Source: JAICIG01 sp035532215
GTDB taxonomy: Bacteria > Planctomycetota > Planctomycetia > Pirellulales > JAICIG01
DNA: 23,624 nt
Assembly: GCA_035532215.1 (NCBI GenBank)
Contig: DATKRK010000122.1
Span: 1-23,624 of the forward strand
Direction of reading: 5' to 3'
In this document: one piece after another, positions 14,574 to 22,345 of the stretch
Numbering within the stretch: position 1 is the first letter of the stretch
Layout: each line of letters opens with the position of its first letter
Notes under the pieces: model-generated
Told to the model about the DNA's origin: nothing
Database searches by the model: none
What the model saw: only the letters and a program-made list of their open reading frames with translations
Translations under genes and position numbers: made by a program

Positions 14574-15629
14574 CTACAGGGAAGCCGACGGGCGAGCCAG
14601 CAGAAGATCCATGAATCGCAGTTTTTCGATCACGGCAGGCGCCAACAGTTCGGGCGCCGGATCGCTCAGGCCAACGGCCCGGTTCATTTCGTTCAAGGCG
14701 ATGCCGATCCGTTGATATTCGACGACCAGGGCGTCGAGCGCCGGCCGCTCAGCGACATCCAGCTCACTGAATCCCACGTGGTGCGCGGTGTCCAGCAGGC
14801 AAACCATGTCGAGAAACGTGGCGAAGGTTTCCGCGAAATCCTCCCAAGGGTGCATGGTGGCATAGGCGCTGATGTATCGCTGCCGCCAATCGGCGGGCGG
14901 GCCGGCGCCGTAGTGCCTTACCAGCGCCTCCGCATAGCTCGGTTGGTCGTGATCGCCGAAAACCGCTTTGCACGCGTCTTCGGCGCGGCCGCGCACCAGC
15001 AATTCCCAGTAGTAATGCCCCATTTCGTGGCGGAAGTGGCCGAGCAGCGTGCGCTGATCTTCGCCGAACTGCACGCGCAGCTTTTCGCGTTCTTCGTCGT
15101 CGGCCTCGCGGATGTTGATCGTGATGCGGCCGTTGGCGTGCCCGGTCAGCACCGGCTGCCCCGAGCCCGGCTGGTACTCGCAATCGCTCGTGTCGGCCTT
15201 GAACTCGAACGAGAGCGGCGGCGAAAAGCCGTCCTCAGCCCGGCCGTATGGCAGGCAGAGCAGATCGACCGTGTAGAACAGCCGCCGCTTGGCGGCTTCG
15301 AGCCGGCGCCAGCGATCGCGATTGCCCGGCGCCGACAAGTCCGGGATCACCCGATTGTAGCGGCAGCAATTGCAAAGCCGCTCCTGCCGACCGGGCTGCG
15401 ACAGCCAGCGGATGGCGCGGTTGCAGACCTGATGTCGGCGGTAGTTATCGCACTTGATCAACTCGGCGCCGCAATCGGCGTGGCCGCAGCGATAAAGACC
15501 GGTGGGCTCGAGCGACAGCGGCGCCAACCGGCGGCACGCCGGACAAAACGCCAGATCAGCGCCGCAACGCAGGCAACGATTGTTCTCGTAAAAAAGCTGA
15601 TTCCCGCAGGTACAGCGATACGTTCGCAA
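14574..15629 (-). CDS. Zinc-ribbon / HExxH metallopeptidase-like protein (COG4307/DUF2248 type)
   Basis: This protein of 351 residues has two parts. About 1-95 is cysteine-rich (CTC, CLRC, CPAC, CGHADC and CNCC pairs), probably binding two or more zinc ions. About 110-345 is a zincin-like domain with H-E-M-G-H in the segment GHFRHEMGHYYWEL and, some 60 residues on, WEDFAETFA, whose glutamate is a plausible third ligand. The family is usually found with circularly permuted ATP-grasp and alpha-E genes, as here, where it is divergent from that operon. The start is set at TTG (15627-15629), since AGGAAAGGA lies 6 bases upstream and homologues begin M-x-x-(F/Y)-x-C; a GTG at 15647 would overlap that ribosome site. 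Peptidase activity and substrate are unproven. Confidence 0.85.
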   Translation of the reverse strand: MRTYRCTCGNQLFYENNRCLRCGADLAFCPACRRLAPLSLEPTGLYRCGHADCGAELIKCDNYRRHQVCNRAIRWLSQPGRQERLCNCCRYNRVIPDLSAPGNRDRWRRLEAAKRRLFYTVDLLCLPYGRAEDGFSPPLSFEFKADTSDCEYQPGSGQPVLTGHANGRITINIREADDEEREKLRVQFGEDQRTLLGHFRHEMGHYYWELLVRGRAEDACKAVFGDHDQPSYAEALVRHYGAGPPADWRQRYISAYATMHPWEDFAETFATFLDMVCLLDTAHHVGFSELDVAERPALDALVVEYQRIGIALNEMNRAVGLSDPAPELLAPAVIEKLRFMDLLLARPSASL

Positions 15630-16079
15630 GCGGTTTCCTTTCCTCACAAGTTCGCTATTCTAAGGCGCAGGCGTCCATTTCCCCGGAGCGGCGACCCGCA
15701 TATCACCCTAGCAGTCGACCGCCACGCCGAAAACTGGTCGCGGGACCGCGTTTTCGAAGAGTGCCTAAAAAGCTGGCAGGCGGCCAAGATACCGGATAAG
15801 CCTCTGGGGCTGAAATGATCGGTTCCTTGTCGCGTACCTTTATTGTAACCATTTGCATTAACTGGACTTGTGCTCGTCTGTCGATATCCAATAAACACCG
15901 CCGGCCGAGCAGCACGACGGTTATGGTATGTGAGTTGCGGCTCGCGTGAGACCGTTGCCGTTCGGCCCCGATTTTCGCATCTTCAAAAGGCGTCGGTCTG
16001 CGGCAACCCTTGGGTCGGACGGCTAGGTTCAAGGCGGACCGAACACTTTTGTCGGTGAACAATTCGAGCCTGCGGCGCC
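15630..16079. other. Divergent intergenic region of the Anbu-associated cluster
   Basis: This roughly 450-base region separates the metallopeptidase (-) from the ATP-grasp operon (+) and must hold at least one promoter for each. The stretch 15835-15900 is AT-richer than its surroundings and is the likeliest promoter zone, but no box pair is good enough to call. No convincing gene or repeat was seen. Confidence 0.4.
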
Positions 16080-17594
16080 ATGAAACTCGACGAATATGTG
16101 ACCGACGGCTTTTATGACGAGATGTTTCAAGGCGACGGGCGGCCGCGAGCTGCGGCCGCCGCGCTCTTGAAGCGCTTGTCGGCTTTGTCCGAAGGCGAGT
16201 TGGAACGCCGGCAAAAAGCGGCCGACCTCACGCTCTTGGACATGGGCATCACCTTCAACGTCTACGGCCACGCCGACGGCGCCGAGAAGGTCTGGCCCTT
16301 GGACCTCGTGCCGCGGATCGTTTCGGCCGACGAGTGGGATTTCATCGAACGCGGGCTGAAACAGCGGATCCGCGCGCTCAACCTGTTCATCGACGACGTC
16401 TATCACGATCGGCAAATCCTGCGCGACGGTGTCGTGCCCGAGGACTTGCTCGTCTCGGCGAAGTGTCTACTCGCCCCGTGCCAGGGACTGGCGCCGCCGC
16501 GCGGCATCTGGTGCCATATCACGGGCGCCGACCTGGTGCGCGACGGCGACGGCCAGATCTACGTGCTCGAAGACAACCTGCGCTGCCCGTCGGGCGTGTC
16601 TTACGTGCTTGAAAACCGCGAGGTGATGAAGCGCACGCTGCCGCAGGTATTCGACGGCTTTCGCATCCAGCCGGTGGAAGACTACCCGGAGCGGCTGCTG
16701 GAAGCGCTGCAATACGTGGCGCCGCCGGGCATCGGCAGGCCCAACGTCGTGTTGCTCACGCCGGGAGTTTATAACTCGGCTTACTTCGAACATTCGTTCC
16801 TCGCCCAGCAGATGGGCATCGAGTTGGTCGAAGGTTCGGATCTGCTGGCGGTCGACGGCTTCGTCTGCATGCGGACCACTCGCGGGCTGAAGCGAGTCGA
16901 CGTGATTTACCGGCGGATCGACGACACGTTCCTCGATCCGCGGACCTTCCGCGGCGATTCGGTGTTGGGCGTGCCGGGGCTGATGGAGGTCTATCGGGCC
17001 GGCCGCGTAGCGCTGGCCAACGCGCCGGGCGCCGGCGTGGCCGACGACAAAGCGGTCTACGCCTACGTGCCGCAGATCGTGAAGTATTACCTCGGCGAGG
17101 ACATTCTGCTGCCGAACGTGCCGACTTACGTCTGCTGGGACGCCAAGCAGTGCCAGCACGTCTTGGCCCATCTCGACAAGCTGGTCGTCAAACCGACCAA
17201 TGAGTCCGGCGGCTACGGCATCGTCATCGGCCCGCGCGCCTCGCGCGAAGAACTCGACGAGTGCGCCGACCGCATCCGGGCCAATCCGCGCAACTTCATC
17301 GCTCAGCCGATGCTCTCGCTGTCGCGCGTGCCGACGATGATCGGCGATCGCCTGGAGGGCCGGCACGTCGATTTGCGGCCCTTTATTCTGTATGGCAAGG
17401 AAATCTACGTCATGCCAGGCGGGCTGACGCGGGTGGCGCTGCGCAAAGGCTCGCTGGTCGTGAATTCATCGCAGGGAGGCGGCAGCAAAGACACCTGGGT
17501 TTTGACGGGCGGTCGAGAGCCGATCGCCGCTCAGCCGAACGAAGCGGCCGCCCTGCTCGGCCGGCCGCGCTTCGCGGAGCGAGAGCTATGCTGA
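16080..17594 (+). CDS. Circularly permuted ATP-grasp protein (COG2308, CP_ATPgrasp_2)
   Basis: This 504-residue protein belongs to the DUF404/DUF407 circularly permuted ATP-grasp family, predicted to form amide or peptide bonds with ATP. Recognisable blocks are VLEDNLRCPSGVSYVLENR (162-180), the nucleotide-binding VVKPTNESGGYG (369-380, with K371 a likely ATP ligand), VDLRPFILYG, and LTRVALRKGSLVVNSSQGGGSKDTWVL near the end. Length is normal for the family. It is the first gene of an operon: its stop codon overlaps the alpha-E start by 7 bases. The neighbours (alpha-E, Anbu, metallopeptidase) match the known genomic company of the family. The amino-acid or peptide substrate is unknown. The ribosome site before 16080 is weak, but the N-terminus aligns with the family's typical start (F-D-E-M). 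Confidence 0.93.
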   Translation: MKLDEYVTDGFYDEMFQGDGRPRAAAAALLKRLSALSEGELERRQKAADLTLLDMGITFNVYGHADGAEKVWPLDLVPRIVSADEWDFIERGLKQRIRALNLFIDDVYHDRQILRDGVVPEDLLVSAKCLLAPCQGLAPPRGIWCHITGADLVRDGDGQIYVLEDNLRCPSGVSYVLENREVMKRTLPQVFDGFRIQPVEDYPERLLEALQYVAPPGIGRPNVVLLTPGVYNSAYFEHSFLAQQMGIELVEGSDLLAVDGFVCMRTTRGLKRVDVIYRRIDDTFLDPRTFRGDSVLGVPGLMEVYRAGRVALANAPGAGVADDKAVYAYVPQIVKYYLGEDILLPNVPTYVCWDAKQCQHVLAHLDKLVVKPTNESGGYGIVIGPRASREELDECADRIRANPRNFIAQPMLSLSRVPTMIGDRLEGRHVDLRPFILYGKEIYVMPGGLTRVALRKGSLVVNSSQGGGSKDTWVLTGGREPIAAQPNEAAALLGRPRFAERELC

Positions 17595-18568
17595 GCCGCG
17601 TGGCCGACTCCGTGTATTGGATGAGCGCCTATTTGGAACGAGCCGAGAACGTCGCCCGCTTCATCGACACGAATCTCAACCTGCTGCTCGACGTGGGCGA
17701 GAGCGTCGAAGAGCAGTGGCAGCCGCTGATCAACACCACCGGCGACTACGACGCCTTCGCGCATAAGTACGGGGCGGCGACCCGCGAGAGCGTGTTTCAG
17801 TTCCTGATCTTCGACCGCGAAAATCCCAACTCGATCTTGTCGTGCCTGCGGGCCGCCCGCGAAAACGCCCGCATGATCCGCGAAATCATCCCTTCGGTGA
17901 TGTGGGAGGAGGCGAATCGCTTTTACCTGCTGGTGCGGAACCAGGCGCGGCAGAATTCGCTGGACGACGCCTGCCGCATTCTGGAGCGAGTCAAGCGCTC
18001 GGTGCAGGTGATCGTCGGCATCAGCGAATCGGCGATGTCGCGCGGCGAGGCCTGGCACTTCGCCCGCATGGGACGCCTGCTCGAACGGGCCGACAAGACC
18101 TCGCGGATTCTCGACGTCAAATACTTCCTGCTGCTTCCGACCGCGGCCGAAGTCAGCACGCCGGTCGACGTGATCCAGTGGAGTTCGTTGTTGAAATCGG
18201 CCAGCGCCCTGGAAATGTATCGCAAGGCTCGGGGACGGATCACCCCGCTGGCCGTCGCTGATTTCTTGATTCTCGACCGCGATTTCCCGCGTTCGATGCA
18301 CTTTTGTCTGATCGAGGCCGAGGCGTCGCTGCACGCGATCACCGGTTCGGCCTCGGGCACGTTCCAGAACGACGCCGAGCAGCAACTGGGCCGGCTCCGT
18401 TCGGAATTCGACTTCGTCCACGTCCATGATATCATACAGGAGGGACTGCACGAGTTCGTCGATCGCTTTCAACAGCGGCTGAACCTCGTCGGGCAGGCCA
18501 TTACCGACACGTTCTTCGCCGTCCGGCCGATGCCCGGACCGGCGTATCAGGAAGCCGCTCAACAATGA
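17588..18568 (+). CDS. Alpha-E domain protein (COG2307)
   Basis: This 326-residue all-helical protein opens MLSRVADSVYWMSAYLERAENVARFIDTNLNLLLD, the hallmark of the alpha-E family. A second conserved block, ENARMIREIIPSVMWEEANRFYLLVRNQ, lies at about 95-122. The family is found almost always beside the circularly permuted ATP-grasp and is sometimes fused to it, so it is thought to be an obligate partner; no catalytic role is established. The start overlaps the ATP-grasp end by 7 bases, with GGAGCGAGAG just upstream. Its stop codon overlaps the Anbu start (ATGA). Such tight overlap implies coupled translation and near-equal amounts of the three proteins. Confidence 0.93.
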   Translation: MLSRVADSVYWMSAYLERAENVARFIDTNLNLLLDVGESVEEQWQPLINTTGDYDAFAHKYGAATRESVFQFLIFDRENPNSILSCLRAARENARMIREIIPSVMWEEANRFYLLVRNQARQNSLDDACRILERVKRSVQVIVGISESAMSRGEAWHFARMGRLLERADKTSRILDVKYFLLLPTAAEVSTPVDVIQWSSLLKSASALEMYRKARGRITPLAVADFLILDRDFPRSMHFCLIEAEASLHAITGSASGTFQNDAEQQLGRLRSEFDFVHVHDIIQEGLHEFVDRFQQRLNLVGQAITDTFFAVRPMPGPAYQEAAQQ

Positions 18569-19332
18569 CCTTCTGCTTGGGAATGAAACTCCAGGACGGC
18601 CTGGTGGCGATTGCCGATACGCGCGTGACTTCGGGGTCGGAATGCATTACCGCCCGCAAAGTCACGATCTTCGAGCACGGGCAACATACGCTGTTCATGA
18701 TGACCTCCGGGCTGCGCTCGCTGCGCGACAAAGTGGTCACCTACTTCGAAGAAGTGCTCGATGCGGAAGACTCGAAGTTCGACCGGCTCTACAAGGCGGT
18801 CAACGCGCTGGCCGGGCAGGTGCGGCGAGCCGCCGCCGAAGACAAGGCCGCGCTCGAAGCCAGCAACCTCTCGTTCAACTTCCACGCCCTGATCGGCGGA
18901 CAGATGGAATGCGATAAGGAGCACAAGCTCTACCTGCTCTATCCGCAAGCCAACTGGGTCGAGATCAACTACGGCACTCCGTATTGCATCATCGGCGAGA
19001 CCGGTTACGGCAAGCCGATTCTCGACCGCACGCTGAAATACACGGACAGCATGCAGTATGCGCTCAAGGTCGGCTGCCTGGCCTTCGACTCGACGCGGAT
19101 CAGCGCGGCCAACGTCGACTTTCCGATCGACGTAGTCGTCTACAAACGCAACAGCTTCGACCTGGTCTGCCACCGCTATGAAAAGAGCGACCTGGCCGAA
19201 ATCTCTCATTGGTGGCAGGAACGCTTGCGCGAATCGGTGCGGCTGCTGCCTTCTGAATGGGTCGAGGCCGTGATCGACGAGCGTCGCGGCGCTGCGTGCG
19301 ACCCGGTTCAGCCGGCGCCTTCGTCGAACTAA
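18565..19332 (+). CDS. Anbu proteasome-homologue peptidase (COG3484)
   Basis: This 255-residue protein is an Anbu (ancestral beta-subunit) type Ntn-hydrolase. It starts M-T2-F-C-L-G-M-K-L, so removal of Met would expose threonine as the nucleophile, as in proteasome beta subunits and without a long propeptide. D18 (IADTR) and K32 (ARKVTIF) fit the other catalytic positions. The body contains the family's GxxMECDKEHKLYLLYPQANWVE and ETGYGKPILDR blocks. Anbu assembles into open helical or ring-like oligomers, and its proteolytic role is debated because activity on test substrates has been very low. The 4-base ATGA overlap with alpha-E marks it as part of the ATP-grasp operon. The natural substrate may be the product of that ligase (inference). 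Confidence 0.93.
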   Translation: MTFCLGMKLQDGLVAIADTRVTSGSECITARKVTIFEHGQHTLFMMTSGLRSLRDKVVTYFEEVLDAEDSKFDRLYKAVNALAGQVRRAAAEDKAALEASNLSFNFHALIGGQMECDKEHKLYLLYPQANWVEINYGTPYCIIGETGYGKPILDRTLKYTDSMQYALKVGCLAFDSTRISAANVDFPIDVVVYKRNSFDLVCHRYEKSDLAEISHWWQERLRESVRLLPSEWVEAVIDERRGAACDPVQPAPSSN

Positions 19333-19485
19333 CCCCCCTGTTGCATTCTGCTGCAAGCCATGCTTAAGACTCTGGCAAGTCGTTCCGCTCTCATTGCAGC
19401 TAGCTGAATTTGGGCCGGTGCTTTTTCGCTGCAACATCCTTCGTCATTGATGTTTGCGCGCGTCACGATCGCTCACGGCGACGCC

Positions 19486-19503
19486 TTGGCATGGCCCTTG
19501 CAT
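19486..19503 (+). promoter_or_regulatory. Sigma-54 (-24/-12) promoter for the GAF-glucan phosphorylase
   Basis: TTGGCATGGCCCTTGCAT matches YTGGCACG-N4-TTGCW with a single mismatch (T for C in TGGCAC). GG (19488-19489) and GC (19500-19501) are exactly 12 bases apart. Start is predicted near 19513, 61 bases before the start codon. It lies in a 241-base gap after anbu, so the phosphorylase probably has its own transcript. Confidence 0.6.
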
Positions 19504-19573
19504 CTACGGAACCGCTTGATCGACCCGTCCTTCCGGTCGACAGCCATTTCAGCCTTACTCAAGGCGTAGACAC

Positions 19574-22231
19574 ATGCACAAGACCGTTGCGGCGGAAGCG
19601 GGCGCCATGGTGTGGCCGGTCGAAGAAATCGGCCGACTAGCGGCGGGCAACGGCAAGCCGAGCCAGACGCTGAACAACGTCGTAAGCCTGATCCAGCGCC
19701 AGTTCGAGATCGACGTTTGTTCGGTCTATTTGCTGGAGCCGGGCCGTTCGCATCTAGTGTTGGCCGCCACGATCGGTCTGCGGCCCGAGAGCGTGGGCCG
19801 CGTGCGAATGCGGCTTGACGAAGGTTTGGCGGGGCTGGTAGCCCAACAGCTCAAGCCGCTGATGGTCGAAGACGCCGCGACCCATTCGCGGTTCAAGTAT
19901 TTCCGCGAAGCGGGCGAGGAGGCGTATCGCTCGTTTCTGGGCGCGCCGCTGTTCGATCGCGGACTGCTGGTCGGCGTGCTGGTGGTGCAAACCGCCGAAG
20001 CCCGCAGCTTTTCCGCAAACGAAATCCGCACCCTGGTCGCCGCCGGCGAACAATTGGCGGCGATCGTCGGCGAGGCCCGCGTGCTCGAACAATTCGTCGC
20101 GCCCACTTACGAGCGGCTGTGTACGCTGGCCGCCAACTTGTGGTGGAGCTGGGACGACGACGCCGTGCGGCTGTTTCAAGATCTCGACCCGGTGCGTTGG
20201 CGGCAATTGGATCACAACCCGATCGCGCTGTTGCGCGACATGCAGCTCGAGCAGGTCGAAGAGCGGGCCCGGCAACTGGTGCTGCACAGCCGGATCAACT
20301 ACGCCTATCGCCGCATGCAGGAATACCTGGGCTCCGAAAAGACCTGGGGCGCCCGAAATGCCGGCGTGCTGTGGGCCCGGCCGGTGGCGTATTTCTCGGC
20401 CGAATTCGGGCTGCACGAATCCGTGCCGATTTATTCGGGCGGCCTGGGCGTGCTGGCCGGCGACCATATCAAGAGCGCCTCCGACTTGGGCATTCCCTTG
20501 GTCGGCATTGGGTTGTATTACGATCAAGGTTATTTCCGGCAGCGGCTCGACGCCGAGGGCTGGCAGCGAGAAGAGTATCTGGACGTCGACAGCCGGCTGC
20601 TGCCGATCCGCCCGGCGGTCGACCGGATGGGGCAGCCGGTTACGGTTCACATCGAGACGCGCACGGGCGAAATCGCCGCCCGCGTCTGGCAGTTGGCCGT
20701 CGGCCGCAACACGTTGTTGCTGCTCGATTCCGACGTGGAAGGCAACGCCCCGGAAGACCGCGGGCTGACGGCCCGCTTGTACGGCGGCGATCATCGCGTG
20801 CGGATTCGCCAAGAGCTGCTATTAGGCGTCGGCGGCGTGCGCGCCTTGCGGGCGATGGGCATTTCGCCGGGCGTGCTGCACCTGAACGAGGGCCACAGCG
20901 CCTTCGCCGTTTTGGAGCAAGTGCGGCTGAAAATGGGACACGAGGGCCTGAGTGTCGAGGAGACGATGCGCCGCGTATCGAGCCGGATCGTGTTCACGAC
21001 GCACACGCCGGTGCCCGCCGGGCACGACCGCTTCAATTCGCACCTGATCGAAGAGCATCTCGGACCGCTGCGCGACGCGATGGGCCTGAGCCACGACCAA
21101 TTGATGGCGCTGGGCCGGGTCGATCCTTACGATCCGGGCGAAGATTTCTGCATGACCGTGTTGGCCTTGAAGGTGTCGCGGCGAGCCAACGCCGTTTCAT
21201 CGCTGCACGGCGAAGTTTCGCGCGGCATGTGGCATTGCCTGTGGCCTAATCGGCTCGAAGAAGAGACGCCGATCGGCCACATCACCAACGGCGTCCATCT
21301 GCTCTCGTGGCTGGCGCCGCAGATGCACCAGGTCTACGACCGGCATCTGGGGCCCGACTGGCCCGAGCGCGGCCGCGAGCCGGGCTTTTGGGAGTCGGTC
21401 GAGGCAATCGACGACGGCGAATTGTGGGAAACGCATCAGGCGCTCAAGGCGCGGTTGCTCGATTTCGTTCGCCGGCATGCGGCTGCACAGGCCCAACGCC
21501 GCGGGGAACCGCCCGAAATGGCCGACCAGTTGCGCCGTGCATTGAGTCTCGATGCGCTCACGATCGGCTTCGCCCGGCGCTTCGCCACGTATAAGCGCGC
21601 GAGCCTCGTCATGGACGACGTCGAACGCTTGGCCGCACTGGTCAACGACGCGCAAATGCCCATTCAGTTCGTGTTCGCCGGCAAGGCCCATCCCCAGGAT
21701 CAGCCAGGCAAGCAGGTCTTGCAGCGGATTGCCCGGCTCGCGCGCGATCCCAAGTTCCTCGGCAAGTTGGTGTTCGTCGAAGACTACGACATCAACGTCG
21801 GCCGGCACCTGGTGCACGGCGTCGACGTCTGGCTGAACAATCCGCGCCGTCCGCTCGAAGCCTCGGGCACCAGCGGGCAGAAAGTCGTGCTGAATGGGGG
21901 CCTGAATCTTTCGATCCTCGACGGCTGGTGGGCCGAAGCCTACGACGGCGCCAACGGCTTCGCGATCGGCGGAGGCGACACGCACTTTTCGACCGAACTG
22001 CACGACGCCCGCGATTACGAAGCCTTGCAGACCGTGCTCCGCGAAGAGGTCATCCCGCTTTTTTACCAGCGAGATCGGGACGGCGTGCCGCGGGCCTGGA
22101 TTCGCCGCATGAAACGAGCCATCCGCACGCTCGGCTGGCGGTTCAGCGCCGACCGGATGGTGATGGACTACGTGCTCAAGTCGTACATTCCCGCCGCAGG
22201 CGGCACGAGCAGCGACATGAGCCGGCTGTAA
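19574..22231 (+). CDS. GAF domain fused to alpha-glucan (glycogen) phosphorylase
   Basis: This 885-residue protein has an N-terminal GAF domain (about 30-165) and an alpha-glucan phosphorylase of the short bacterial/archaeal type (about 180-870), which releases glucose 1-phosphate from glycogen using pyridoxal phosphate. In the GAF domain the run 'FEIDVCSVYLLEPG...LDEGLAGLVAQQ...SFLGAPLFDRGLLVGVLVVQ' strongly resembles the GAF domain of PtsP, enzyme I of the nitrogen PTS. In the catalytic part are a DUF3417-like start (LAANLWWSWDDDAVRLFQDLDP), SAEFGLHESVPIYSGGLGVLAGDH, H477 in TTHTPVPAGHD, and the cofactor lysine K770 in EASGTSGQK. Both parts are in one uninterrupted frame. The GAF domain may add allosteric control by a small metabolite. 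The gene does not sit beside other glycogen genes here. Confidence 0.93.
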   Translation: MHKTVAAEAGAMVWPVEEIGRLAAGNGKPSQTLNNVVSLIQRQFEIDVCSVYLLEPGRSHLVLAATIGLRPESVGRVRMRLDEGLAGLVAQQLKPLMVEDAATHSRFKYFREAGEEAYRSFLGAPLFDRGLLVGVLVVQTAEARSFSANEIRTLVAAGEQLAAIVGEARVLEQFVAPTYERLCTLAANLWWSWDDDAVRLFQDLDPVRWRQLDHNPIALLRDMQLEQVEERARQLVLHSRINYAYRRMQEYLGSEKTWGARNAGVLWARPVAYFSAEFGLHESVPIYSGGLGVLAGDHIKSASDLGIPLVGIGLYYDQGYFRQRLDAEGWQREEYLDVDSRLLPIRPAVDRMGQPVTVHIETRTGEIAARVWQLAVGRNTLLLLDSDVEGNAPEDRGLTARLYGGDHRVRIRQELLLGVGGVRALRAMGISPGVLHLNEGHSAFAVLEQVRLKMGHEGLSVEETMRRVSSRIVFTTHTPVPAGHDRFNSHLIEEHLGPLRDAMGLSHDQLMALGRVDPYDPGEDFCMTVLALKVSRRANAVSSLHGEVSRGMWHCLWPNRLEEETPIGHITNGVHLLSWLAPQMHQVYDRHLGPDWPERGREPGFWESVEAIDDGELWETHQALKARLLDFVRRHAAAQAQRRGEPPEMADQLRRALSLDALTIGFARRFATYKRASLVMDDVERLAALVNDAQMPIQFVFAGKAHPQDQPGKQVLQRIARLARDPKFLGKLVFVEDYDINVGRHLVHGVDVWLNNPRRPLEASGTSGQKVVLNGGLNLSILDGWWAEAYDGANGFAIGGGDTHFSTELHDARDYEALQTVLREEVIPLFYQRDRDGVPRAWIRRMKRAIRTLGWRFSADRMVMDYVLKSYIPAAGGTSSDMSRL

Positions 22232-22345
22232 ATCGCGGCCCGTGAGTTTGCAATCGCCGCAATACGAGCACCCATTCCGGCATCGCGAGTTTTCGCCCTG
22301 TTGTGGGGGGCCGGGGCAGCACTCGATGCGGTCGTTCGGAGATCG

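Noticed and set aside
14712..15818. Plus-strand open frame of 368 codons opposite the metallopeptidase
   Set aside because: The minus strand has the HExxH motif and zinc-ribbon cysteines; the antisense frame has no features.
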